Shown in pieces: positions 56,453 to 64,000 of a DNA stretch of 64,000 bases. The position numbers and the translations under genes are program-made. The stretch's first letter is position 1. Every line of letters begins with the position of its first letter. Origin of the DNA: Acidobacteriota bacterium (GTDB taxonomy: Bacteria; Acidobacteriota; Blastocatellia; Pyrinomonadales; Pyrinomonadaceae); the NCBI GenBank assembly GCA_019639135.1, contig JAHBSL010000013.1, positions 62,001 to 126,000 of the forward strand, written 5' to 3'. The notes below the pieces were generated by a model, which was not told where the DNA came from, made no database searches, and was given only the letters and a program-made list of their open reading frames with translations.

Positions 56453-57685
56453 ATGAAGCGACAACGAATCACTCCGATCTTTTTTCTGCTGCCGGCCTTG
56501 ATGCTTTTTCAGGCCGGTTTTGTTTTCCCGCAGGGCCAGTACTTTCCGTCGGCCGGTGGCTGGGAACGCCGCCCGCCGGAGCAAGCCGGGTTTGACGCAG
56601 CGAAGCTCAAAGAGGCTGTCGATTTCGCCATCGCGAACGAGGCGAAAGCTCCGCGAAGCCAGGAACTCGGGCAGGTGCAGACCTTCGGTCGCGAACCGTT
56701 TGGGGAGGGCATCGGACTTTTTAAGGACCGCGGCGATGCGACCGGGATCATCATCAGCGGCGGCCGCATCGTTGCCGAGTGGGGATTGCCCGATCGCGTC
56801 GATATGTCGCACAGTGTCACGAAGAGCTTCCTTTCGTCGGTTGTCGGACTTGCGTTCGACCGTATGCTGATTCGCTCCCTGCAAGACCGAGCCGCCGACT
56901 ACTCGGCCGTAACCCTGCCCTACGTTCCGGGCCAACGGTTCGACCGCGCCGAGGACTTCGGCAAGCAGCAGTACATCGATCTCTTTACCGGCCCGCATAA
57001 CAGCAAGATCACCTGGGAGCATCTTCTCCGCCAGACCAGCGACTGGGAAGGCACTCTCTGGGGCAAGCCCGACTGGGCCGACCGACCGGACCGCGATGCG
57101 ACGACCTGGCTTACGCGTAAGCGGAACGAGCCCGGCACCGTTTACGAATACAATGACGTCCGAGTCAACGTCCTCGCCCTTGCGGCACTGAACGTTTGGC
57201 GTCGGCCGCTGCCCGAGGTTCTACGTGAGTATCTGATGGATCCGATAGGAGCATCGAATACCTGGCGTTGGTTCGGTTATGAAAATTCGTTCGTCGTGCT
57301 TGATGGCCGAGTTGTCCAATCCGTCAGCGGCGGCGGTCATTGGGGCGGCGGTATGTTCATCAACGCCTACGACATGGCCCGCTTTGGCCTGCTGACTGCC
57401 CGCGGCGGCCGCTGGGGCGCCCGTCAACTTCTCTCCGAAGAGTTCGTTCGGCAAGCGCGAACACCGACTGCCGACCAACCGACCTACGGCTTTATGAACT
57501 GGTTCCTCAACACAGACCGCAAGTTCTACCCAGCCGCTCCGGCCGCCGCCATCGCACACATCGGCAACGGCACGAACCTGATCTACGTTGACCCCGAAAG
57601 CGACCTCGTCATCGTCGCCCGCTGGATAGAGAACGGCAAGATCAACGAGTTCCTTGAAAGGGTAATGCTCGCCCGCCGCCCTTGA
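56453..57685 (+). CDS. Exported beta-lactamase-fold serine hydrolase
   Basis: A 410-residue exported protein of the class-C/esterase family. A signal peptide (FFLLPALMLFQAGFVFPQGQ) is followed by SxxK motif SVTKS (HSVTKSFLSS), YEYND as the Tyr motif and HIGNG near the C-terminus in the KTG position. The conserved GGWERRPPEQAGFD opening is typical. It starts immediately after the YebC stop. It is not the same subgroup as the one at 44.7 kb. Confidence 0.88.
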   Translation: MKRQRITPIFFLLPALMLFQAGFVFPQGQYFPSAGGWERRPPEQAGFDAAKLKEAVDFAIANEAKAPRSQELGQVQTFGREPFGEGIGLFKDRGDATGIIISGGRIVAEWGLPDRVDMSHSVTKSFLSSVVGLAFDRMLIRSLQDRAADYSAVTLPYVPGQRFDRAEDFGKQQYIDLFTGPHNSKITWEHLLRQTSDWEGTLWGKPDWADRPDRDATTWLTRKRNEPGTVYEYNDVRVNVLALAALNVWRRPLPEVLREYLMDPIGASNTWRWFGYENSFVVLDGRVVQSVSGGGHWGGGMFINAYDMARFGLLTARGGRWGARQLLSEEFVRQARTPTADQPTYGFMNWFLNTDRKFYPAAPAAAIAHIGNGTNLIYVDPESDLVIVARWIENGKINEFLERVMLARRP

Positions 57686-57726
57686 GTATTGCTAAGTCGC
57701 AGACGTTCAGAGAGTGATGTTATAAA

Positions 57727-57799
57727 GACGGTTCCTAGTGACAATGAATTAGAATCGGATTGACAAAAAAAGATTCGTTCTTTGACAGGAGGAACCGTC
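57727..57799 (+). promoter_or_regulatory. Inverted repeat enclosing the transposase ribosome binding site
   Basis: GACGGTTCCT (57727-57736) and AGGAACCGTC (57790-57799) are perfect 10-bp inverted repeats; the second ends directly before the transposase ATG and overlaps its GGAGG. Inside, GAATC and GATTC could form an inner stem, and TTGACA is present near 57759. In RNA this would hide the ribosome binding site or form part of an element-encoded structured RNA. Confidence 0.6.
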
Positions 57800-58872
57800 A
57801 TGACATCGTACATCGGAGTTGATCTTCATCCGCATCAGCAGACGGCAAGTTGGTGCGAAACGGAAACGGGAGAAACGGACACGGTGGATCTGAAACACGA
57901 TCGAGAGGTGGTCCGAGGGTTTTATTCTTCGCTTCGCGAACCTGCGGTAGTTGGGATCGAGGCATCGAGCCGGGCCAAGTGGTTCGGGAACATGCTCTTT
58001 GAAATGGGTCTGAGCTATTTGTCGGCAATCCGGTTTTGATAAGAAAGAGAGCCACATCGAGGCACAAGAACGACGCCCGCGATGCCGAGCTGATACTTGG
58101 GCTGCTGATGCGTGGCGAGTTTCCGGCGATCTGGCGAAGGCCGCCGGAAAGCGATCAGGTGATCGAGGTCCTGATGCTTCGGCACCGGATGGTCAGACAG
58201 CGAACGCAGGTTTACAACCGGCGGCAGGCATTGGCACACAGTGCGGGACTGCCGAAAGGACGGATAAGAAGCATGAAGTTTCAGGAGCTGATCGGATCGG
58301 TCGAGATGGATGAGGCCGCCAGTCTCGCTCGCAAGCAGTATTTCGCTTTGTCCGAATCTCTCGATGAGCGGCTGGCCGAGGTCGAGCGATGGCTGAAAGC
58401 GAAGGCTGAGGCCGACCCGAAGGTCCAATTGCTTCAGACGCAGAAGGGTGTCGGGTATCTTACGGCCCTGATAACGGTCAACACGCTTGGTGATGTAAGC
58501 CGTTTTAAGAAGGTCGGTAAGGAGGTCGTCTCGTTTGCAGGACTCGACCCCGTCGAGAGGTCCAGTGCCGGGCAGGTCCGGTTCGGCGGCGTCTCAAAGG
58601 CAGGATCGTCGATCCTTCGCCACCACCTCGGCCAGGCGGCCCAGATGGCTTCCCGCCTGGATGTGAAACTCAAGAGCTTCTACAAGCGGCTCTCGAAAAA
58701 GAAACCGAAGGCGGTGGCCAAGACCGCCGTCGCCCGAAATCTTCTGGTCAAACTTGCCATCATGCTGCGCGATAACATCAACGCAGATGAGTTTGACGTT
58801 CAGTGGGAGTTGTCTCCAACACGACCTTTGCGTGGTCGCACAGTTGGCAATGCCCGTGAAGCCGTGGTCTGA
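57800..58872 (+). pseudogene. IS110-family DEDD transposase, frameshifted
   Basis: The first frame starts at 57800 after GGAGG, with MTSYIGVDLH (catalytic Asp8) and VVGIEASS (Glu), and stops at 58039. The second frame (58036-58872) continues with HKNDARDAEL and the C-terminal DDE-unlike Tnp20 part: GVGYLTALI, VVSFAGLDP and KAGSSILRHHLGQAA with the conserved Ser. Family residues FVGNPVLIRKRA appear in the second frame before its first possible start, so the shift lies near 58010-58020 and is a lesion or sequencing error rather than a normal two-gene arrangement. Confidence 0.85.
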
Positions 58873-58904
58873 AATGACCGTTCGCGTGATAGGGCCAGGC
58901 CAAC

Positions 58905-58969
58905 CTTCTTCCAACGAAGAAGTACGCATCAGTACATCACGGGCTATAGGGCATCAGCTACAATGCCCT
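58905..58969 (+). ncRNA. Candidate structured RNA after the transposase
   Basis: Two perfect hairpins follow the transposase stop: CTTCTTC-CAAC-GAAGAAG (58905-58922) and AGGGCAT-N8-ATGCCCT (58948-58969). IS110-family elements encode guide (bridge) RNAs in their non-coding ends; these hairpins are candidates, but no guide loops could be assigned. Confidence 0.3.
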
Positions 58970-59149
58970 CGTTAATGCCCGAAGAGATGAATAAGTGAAC
59001 CACCTGAGTTCTACTCGACGCGTCTGAACCACCACGCTTCAGACAAAACTGCTAAAGCAATAACAATGAACGAATCTACTTTGTCAACAAACTCAAAAAT
59101 ATCTTCCCCGCTACATACGCGGCCAGATACCCCTGCGCTTGACCCCGAA

Positions 59150-59246
59150 CCCGTCTTTAGAGACGGGCCTCCCATCTGCTCACGCCCAAAGGCGTAACTG
59201 TTACGGCCGGCTAGAGCCGGGACTCAGAACAACGGGCTAAAGCCCG
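59150..59246. repeat. Cluster of four small palindromic hairpins
   Basis: Within 100 bp: CCCGTCT-TTAG-AGACGGG, ACGCC-CAAA-GGCGT, CCGGCT-AG-AGCCGG and CGGGCT-AA-AGCCCG. No gene is present from 58873 to 59646; besides these hairpins it holds the nrd promoter region. The last two have the look of dispersed intergenic palindromes (REP-like). Confidence 0.7.
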
Positions 59247-59288
59247 CGCTCGGAACGAAGATCTGAATTCTGCATTCTGTGAAGGTGA

Positions 59289-59304
59289 CCACAATATATT
59301 GTGT
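59289..59304 (+). promoter_or_regulatory. NrdR box 1
   Basis: CCACAATATATTGTGT matches the NrdR-box consensus ACACwATATaTwGTGT at 14 of 16 positions. It lies upstream of the nrdA promoter. Confidence 0.7.
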
Positions 59305-59418
59305 TTGAGAATGACGGCACTGCGGGTGGCGGGAATTGAAGAGATACGTCAGGCGAGGCGCCGTAAATGTTGCGAATGAAACGGTTATAAATTTAACATA
59401 AAACCACTAGATTTAGTG

Positions 59419-59451
59419 TTGACAAAACGTTACCTACACAATATAGTCTAT
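59419..59451 (+). promoter_or_regulatory. nrdA sigma-70 promoter with overlapping NrdR box 2
   Basis: TTGACA (59419-59424), a 17-bp spacer and TATAGT (59442-59447) form a near-consensus promoter. ACACAATATAGTCTAT (59436-59451), about 13/16 to the NrdR box, covers the -10 element, the expected position for repression. Transcription would start near 59454, leaving a leader of about 190 nt. Confidence 0.75.
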
Positions 59452-59540
59452 ATCCACTGCGGGACAGAATAACTCGAAAAGACGCTTGGGGTCCTGCCAG
59501 TCAACCTGAAATCACTTAAAACGAGCCGGCCACTTCGGGC

Positions 59541-59556
59541 CCACAATATATGGACC
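59541..59556 (+). promoter_or_regulatory. Weak third NrdR-like site
   Basis: CCACAATATATGGACC keeps the CACAATATAT core but not the right arm. It would lie in the transcribed leader about 90 bp after the promoter. Confidence 0.4.
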
Positions 59557-59646
59557 CCGCGGGAGAGACTCTCTTCACTTCCCGGCGATGTCGTGGCGAC
59601 GCTCGAAACCCGTTGCAGGAGTTCACAAGAGGAGTAGGAAAACACT

Positions 59647-62055
59647 ATGGATACATTCGTCGCTACGGCAAGGCAGACCGAGGAAGCAGCACAAACGACA
59701 ATGCGCGTCACCAAGCGCAATGGCTCATCGGAGCCGGTCGATATCAACAAGATCGTCCGGGCGATCTCACGCTGTACGCCGAGCTTGCCGAACGTAGATG
59801 TGATGCGGATCGCGACGAAGACCATCAGTGGGCTTTTTGACGGGGCCAGCACAAAGGAACTCGACAAGCTTTCGATCCAGACGGCCGCGAGCCTGATATT
59901 TGAAGAGCCAGAATATTCGCGACTGGCCGCACGGCTCCTGATCCAGTATGTCGAGAAAGAAGTACATAACCAGGAGATCTATTCCTTCTCGCAGTCGATC
60001 GCCTTTGGCTTCAAAGAAGGCTTGATGAACGAGCGGGTTTACAACTTTGTCTGCGAGAACAGCCGCAAGCTTAACGACGCCATCGATAAAACGCGCAACG
60101 ACCTTTTCGAATTCTTTGGCCTCAGGACGCTCTACGACCGCTACCTGCTCAAGAACCCGGAAACCCGCGATGTGATCGAAACGCCGCAGTTCTTCTGGAT
60201 GCGGGTCGCATGCGGGCTTGCCGAAACGCCCTCGGAGGCGATCGAGCTTTACAATCTCTTCTCCTCGCTTGAATACATTCCCTCGACGCCGACGCTGTTC
60301 AACTCGGGCACACGACACGAGCAACTCTCGTCGTGCTTCCTGCTCGATTCGCCGCAGGACAGCCTCGAAAGCATCTACAAGAAGTATGCTGATGTGGCGA
60401 TGCTTTCGAAGTTTTCGGGCGGCATCGGCATTGCGTATCATCGCGTCCGTTCGCAGGGCTCGCTTATCCGCGGGACGAACGGGCACTCGAACGGCATCGT
60501 GCCGTGGCTCAAGACGCTTGATTCGTCGGTCGCCGCGGTCAATCAGGGCGGCAAGCGGAAAGGTGCGGCATGCGTTTACCTCGAGACCTGGCACGCGGAC
60601 ATCGAGGACTTTCTCGAGCTTCGCGACAATACGGGCGACGAGGCACGGCGGACACATAACCTGAACATCGCCAACTGGATCCCGGACATATTCATGCGCC
60701 GTGTCGAGGCCGACGAGATGTGGTCGCTCTTTGACCCGAAGGCCGTTCCGCATTTTCCGGATATCTACGGCGAAGAGTTCGAGCGCGAATACCTTAAGGC
60801 CGAGCAGGAAGGTCTTTATAGAAAGCAGGTCAAGGCACGCGACCTTTACGGCAAGATGATGCGGACGCTCGCCCAGACCGGCAACGGCTGGATGACCTTT
60901 AAGGACGCGAGCAATAACAAGTGCAACCAGACGGCCGTGGCCGGCAACGTCGTCCACCTCTCGAACCTCTGCACGGAGATCATCGAGGTGACGAACGACA
61001 ACGAGACGGCGGTCTGCAATCTCGGCTCGATCAACGTGGCGCGTTATGTAGGTGAAGGCGGGTTCGATTTCGAGAAGCTGCGCCGCAACGTAAAGCTTGC
61101 GGTTCGCCAGCTTGACCGCGTCATCGACCTTAATTACTACGCCATTCCGAGCACCGAGGATTCGAACATGCGGTGGCGGAATATCGGGCTCGGCGTTATG
61201 GGTCTGCAGGACGTTTTCTTCAAGCTGCGGCTCGCATTTGATTCGGACGAGGCTCGGCAGATCTCGGCGAAGATACAGGAAGAGATCTATTACGCAGCAC
61301 TTGATGCGTCGTGTGAACTCGCGATCGCCAAAGGCGCTCATCCGGCGTTTCCGGAAACTCGTGCGGCCCGCGGGGTACTGCAATTTGACCTCTGGGGCGT
61401 TGTGCCCGAGGACACGGCCCGCTGGGACGCTCTCCGCGAAAAGATCAAGAAGAATGGGCTCCGCAACAGCCTTATGATCGCCATTGCCCCGACGGCAACG
61501 ATCGCCGCCATCGCCGGCAGCTACGAATGCATCGAGCCGCAAGTCTCGAACCTCTTTAAGCGCGAAACGCTTTCGGGAGACTTCATCCAGATCAACAAAT
61601 ACCTTGTCCAGGAGCTGAAGGCGGCCGGGCTCTGGACCGACGAAGTGCGGCAGAAGATCAAGCTCGGCGAGGGCTCGATACAGGCGATCGAAGAGATACC
61701 GGCGGAGCTTCGGGCGATCTATCGAACCGCGTGGGAAGTGCCGATGCGGTCGCTGATCGACATGGCCGCCGAACGCGGGGCGTTCATCGACCAGTCGGCG
61801 TCGCTCAACCTCTTTATGGAAAGCCCGTCGATCGGAAAGCTCTCGTCGATGTATATGTACTGCTGGCAAAAGGGCTTGAAAACGACCTATTATCTCCGCT
61901 CGCGGCCGGCAACCAAGATCAACCAGGTGACCGCCGATTACAAGGCCGCCGACCTCGTGACTAACAACGTTGAGCCAGATGTCCGGGCTTATACAGATGA
62001 AGAAGCCCTAGCATGCTCGCTCGAAAACCCGGAAGCTTGCGAGGCGTGTCAGTAG
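59647..62055 (+). CDS. nrdA: Class I ribonucleotide reductase, alpha subunit
   Basis: An 802-residue catalytic subunit that reduces ribonucleoside diphosphates to deoxy forms. An ATP-cone (about 20-110; VTKRNGSSEPVDINKIVRAI) gives allosteric control of overall activity. The ten-stranded barrel has STPTLFNSGTRHEQLSSCFLLD with the first active-site Cys, GTNGHSNGIVPWLK, NLGSINVARY and NLCTEI with the radical Cys. C-terminal Cys798/Cys801 (EACEACQ) should relay electrons from thioredoxin. A GGAG ribosome binding site lies upstream. dinD-like and nrdB genes follow on the same strand. Confidence 0.97.
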   Translation: MDTFVATARQTEEAAQTTMRVTKRNGSSEPVDINKIVRAISRCTPSLPNVDVMRIATKTISGLFDGASTKELDKLSIQTAASLIFEEPEYSRLAARLLIQYVEKEVHNQEIYSFSQSIAFGFKEGLMNERVYNFVCENSRKLNDAIDKTRNDLFEFFGLRTLYDRYLLKNPETRDVIETPQFFWMRVACGLAETPSEAIELYNLFSSLEYIPSTPTLFNSGTRHEQLSSCFLLDSPQDSLESIYKKYADVAMLSKFSGGIGIAYHRVRSQGSLIRGTNGHSNGIVPWLKTLDSSVAAVNQGGKRKGAACVYLETWHADIEDFLELRDNTGDEARRTHNLNIANWIPDIFMRRVEADEMWSLFDPKAVPHFPDIYGEEFEREYLKAEQEGLYRKQVKARDLYGKMMRTLAQTGNGWMTFKDASNNKCNQTAVAGNVVHLSNLCTEIIEVTNDNETAVCNLGSINVARYVGEGGFDFEKLRRNVKLAVRQLDRVIDLNYYAIPSTEDSNMRWRNIGLGVMGLQDVFFKLRLAFDSDEARQISAKIQEEIYYAALDASCELAIAKGAHPAFPETRAARGVLQFDLWGVVPEDTARWDALREKIKKNGLRNSLMIAIAPTATIAAIAGSYECIEPQVSNLFKRETLSGDFIQINKYLVQELKAAGLWTDEVRQKIKLGEGSIQAIEEIPAELRAIYRTAWEVPMRSLIDMAAERGAFIDQSASLNLFMESPSIGKLSSMYMYCWQKGLKTTYYLRSRPATKINQVTADYKAADLVTNNVEPDVRAYTDEEALACSLENPEACEACQ

Positions 62056-62065
62056 TTCTAATAGC

Positions 62066-62896
62066 ATGAAGTCCGAGCAGATTCGAGAATTGTTTAGCAA
62101 CTTCGAGGCGGCTGCGATCGAGTTTGACGGCGTCGAGTGTTGGAGCGCTCGCGAGCTTCAGAGGCTACTTGGATACAGCAAATGGGAGAACTTCGAAAAA
62201 GCCATCGGCAAGGCGAAGATCGCATGCCTCAATGCGGGAGAAGTTGTTGAGAATCACTTTCCTGACGTCAGGAAGGTGATCGAAGCAGGCAAAGGCGCTC
62301 GACATGAGATTGGCGATTTCCTGCTCACTCGCTACGCCTGCTATCTTACGGCGCAGAACGGTGATAGCAGAAAAGAAGAGGTCGCGTTCGCACAAAACTA
62401 TTTTGCCGTGCAAACCCGCCGTGCGGAGCTTGTCGAAAAACGGCTCTTAGAAAATGAACGTGTAAAGGCGCGTGAAAAGCTGAGCCAAACCGAGAAGCAG
62501 CTTTCTGGAGTGCTGTATGAAAGAGGTGTTGATAGCAAAGGATTTGGGATCATTCGGTCGAAAGGGGACAAAGCACTTTTCAATCTCCCAACCGATCGGC
62601 TAAAGAGAAAGCTCGGGGTTCCTGCGAACCGGCCGGTTGCAGACTTTTTGCCGACGATCAGCATTAAGGCCAAGGACCTTTCGGCAGAAATGACCAGCCT
62701 GAATGTCCAAAGTAAAGACCTTCGAGGGCAAGGCCGAATTGAAAGAGAACATGTAGATAACAATAAGGCCGTCAGAAAAATGCTTCGCGACCGAGGAATC
62801 GTGCCCGAGGAACTGCCGCCTGCGGAAGATGTTAAGAAAATAGAGCGGAAACTGAAGGCAGAAGAAAAGACGATCTTAGAGAAAAAGAAGAAATAG
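62066..62896 (+). CDS. dinD: DinD-like DNA-damage-inducible protein
   Basis: A 276-residue protein resembling E. coli DinD (274 residues): FEGGAIEFDGVECWSARELQRLLGYSKWENFEKAIGKAKIAC-like opening (BRO-N-type), DFLLTRYACYLTAQNGDSRKEEVAFAQNYFAVQTRRAE and a C-terminal helical part with ERGVDSKGFGIIRSKGDKALFN. DinD interferes with RecA filaments in E. coli. Here it sits 10 bp after nrdA and 18 bp before nrdB, interrupting the usual pair, and is AT-richer than both, suggesting later insertion. No clear ribosome binding site and no recognisable SOS box. Confidence 0.85.
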   Translation: MKSEQIRELFSNFEAAAIEFDGVECWSARELQRLLGYSKWENFEKAIGKAKIACLNAGEVVENHFPDVRKVIEAGKGARHEIGDFLLTRYACYLTAQNGDSRKEEVAFAQNYFAVQTRRAELVEKRLLENERVKAREKLSQTEKQLSGVLYERGVDSKGFGIIRSKGDKALFNLPTDRLKRKLGVPANRPVADFLPTISIKAKDLSAEMTSLNVQSKDLRGQGRIEREHVDNNKAVRKMLRDRGIVPEELPPAEDVKKIERKLKAEEKTILEKKKK

Positions 62897-62914
62897 CTTT
62901 GATGAGAGAAGAAT

Positions 62915-63913
62915 ATGTTGCTTGATCCTGGATTTAACCTCACACTTCGGCCGATGAAGTACCCGGACTTTTACGAAATGTACCGGAACGCCATCAAGAA
63001 CACTTGGACCGTCGAGGAGGTCGATTTCTCGATGGACGTCACCGACTTGCGAGCGAAAATGACGCCGGCCGAGCGGCACCTGATCAACCGGCTCGTGGCC
63101 TTTTTTGCCACGGGCGATTCGATCGTGGCGAACAATCTGGTGCTGAACCTTTACAAGCACATCAATGCTCCGGAGGCGCGGATGTACCTCTCGCGGCAGC
63201 TATATGAGGAGGCCCTTCACGTGCAGTTTTACCTGACGCTGCTCGACACTTATATTCCCGAGCACAAGGAACGCGAGGCAGCATTTGCGGCTATAGAGAA
63301 CATCCCCTCGATCCGTAAGAAAGGCGAGTTTTGCCTGAAATGGATCGATTCGATCGAATCTCTCGATCGGCTTGAGACCAAAGAGGACCGGCGTAAGTTC
63401 CTGCTCAATCTGATCTGCTTCGCGGCCTGCATCGAGGGGCTCTTCTTCTTCGCGGCGTTCGCATATGTTTACTTTCTGCGGTCAAAGGGCTTGCTCCACG
63501 GGCTTGCCTCGGGGACGAACTGGGTCTTCCGCGACGAATCGTGCCATATGAACTTTGCGTTCGAGGTGGTCAAGAAAGTGCGTGCCGAGGAGCCGGACCT
63601 TTTCGATGCCGAAATGGAGCGGCAGGTCGCCGTGATGCTCGATGAAGCGGTCGAGTGCGAGATGCAGTTTGCCGAGGACATCCTCTCGGGCGGAGTTGCC
63701 GGGCTTTCGGTCGCGGATATGAAGCAGTACCTGGAGTTCATCGCCGATCAGCGGCTCGCGATGCTCGGCATCCCGAAGGTCTATAAGGCAAAGAACCCGT
63801 TCTCATTTATGGACCTGCAGGACGTACAGGAACTGACGAACTTCTTCGAACGCCGCGTCGCCGCCTACCAGATCGCCGTCGCCGGCGAGGTAAGCTTTAG
63901 CGAGACCTTTTGA
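62915..63913 (+). CDS. nrdB: Class I ribonucleotide reductase, beta subunit
   Basis: A 332-residue ferritin-fold radical generator for NrdA. Metal ligands by alignment: Asp68, Glu99, His102, Glu174, Glu208 and His211 (EALHVQFY, IEGLFF, RDESCHMNF). Tyr106, four residues after His102, occupies the tyrosyl-radical position, so this is not a chlamydial Ic-type enzyme where that residue is Phe. GAGAGAAGAAT precedes the start. Confidence 0.96.
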   Translation: MLLDPGFNLTLRPMKYPDFYEMYRNAIKNTWTVEEVDFSMDVTDLRAKMTPAERHLINRLVAFFATGDSIVANNLVLNLYKHINAPEARMYLSRQLYEEALHVQFYLTLLDTYIPEHKEREAAFAAIENIPSIRKKGEFCLKWIDSIESLDRLETKEDRRKFLLNLICFAACIEGLFFFAAFAYVYFLRSKGLLHGLASGTNWVFRDESCHMNFAFEVVKKVRAEEPDLFDAEMERQVAVMLDEAVECEMQFAEDILSGGVAGLSVADMKQYLEFIADQRLAMLGIPKVYKAKNPFSFMDLQDVQELTNFFERRVAAYQIAVAGEVSFSETF

Positions 63914-64000
63914 TGATGCATATGGCAGAAGAGTGTAATGTAAACCTCCCCGAATTGTTACCAGTCTAAACTGGAGATTTCGGGTCTTGGAGAACTGGTG
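63914..64000. other. Window end after nrdB
   Basis: An 18-codon frame overlaps the nrdB stop (63913-63969) without support. CCAGT-CTAA-ACTGG (63961-63974) is a small hairpin without a T-tract. Nothing else is visible. Confidence 0.4.

Larger units (their letters stand above)
57727..58969 (+). mobile_element. IS110-family insertion element, ends not determined
   Basis: A transposase of the DEDD type with non-coding flanks. IS110 elements lack usual terminal inverted repeats and target-site duplications, so ends cannot be called by eye; the coordinates given cover structures on both sides of the transposase. It sits between a serine hydrolase gene and a palindrome cluster. Confidence 0.65.

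Noticed and set aside
55715..57022. Minus-strand 435-codon ORF
   Set aside because: Opposite YebC and the serine hydrolase; shadow ORF.
58036..58872. IS110 second frame as an independent gene from a TTG
   Set aside because: Family sequence continues upstream of that TTG in the same frame, so it is the 3' part of a frameshifted transposase.
59767..61869. Minus-strand 700-codon ORF
   Set aside because: Exactly opposite nrdA, with Arg/Leu-rich composition and no domain; shadow ORF.
63913..63969. 18-codon ORF overlapping the nrdB stop
   Set aside because: No hydrophobic or repeated pattern and no independent ribosome binding site; likely chance.

Overview
This window looks like chromosome of an Acidobacteriota bacterium, most likely class Blastocatellia. 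That placement is inference from gene content and protein style: GC-rich coding sequence, a secreted protein ending in DFDGDGR-DIAVFRPS-GVWY repeats, LpxK and an outer-membrane porin (so a two-membrane envelope). No rRNA, tRNA or CRISPR array was found.

Layout. 1-5.7 kb: a porin cut by the window edge, two small DUF proteins, and an ABC ATPase/FtsX permease/HlyD adaptor cassette. 5.8-14 kb: housekeeping and secreted genes (peptide deformylase, a class-I glutamine amidotransferase, LpxK, SYLF protein, M14 carboxypeptidase, RecN). 14-16.9 kb: asparaginase II and two AT-richer secreted proteins, followed by a decayed second copy of the asparaginase 3' end. 17.5-22.7 kb: a persulfide/sulfide detoxification cluster (ArsR repressor, rhodanese, persulfide dioxygenase-rhodanese, ferritin-like lipoprotein, TauE exporter, an unlisted 29-residue membrane peptide, DUF302 and VIT1 proteins). 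22.7-27.7 kb: a NorD-like VWA protein, an FHA/M15-like membrane protein and a small zinc protein.

27.7-34.9 kb holds the complete histidine operon hisG-D-C-B-H-A-F-IE in the enterobacterial order with the HisB and HisIE fusions. It is preceded by a 22-codon leader peptide carrying eight His codons and by a rho-independent terminator: a histidine attenuator. 34.9-46 kb: a large FG-GAP repeat protein, a SurA-N-like protein, a histidine kinase/sigma-54 response regulator/SNase-like operon and a serine hydrolase. 46-49 kb: a histone H1-like Lys/Ala/Pro repeat protein and ClpA. 49-53.7 kb: threonine biosynthesis (thrB divergent from thrC-thrA, ThrA being an aspartokinase-homoserine dehydrogenase fusion). 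53.8-57.7 kb: YggS, YggT, YggU, YebC and a second serine hydrolase.

57.7-59 kb: an IS110-family element with a frameshifted transposase, an inverted repeat enclosing its ribosome binding site, and hairpins downstream. 59.1-63.9 kb: a cluster of small palindromes, then class I ribonucleotide reductase with a clear sigma-70 promoter and NrdR-box-like sites; a DinD-like gene lies between nrdA and nrdB.

The most interesting items are the histidine attenuator with its leader peptide, the NrdR-controlled nrdA-dinD-nrdB operon, possible guide-RNA structures flanking the IS110 transposase, and the sulfide cluster with its tiny membrane ORF and palindromes.
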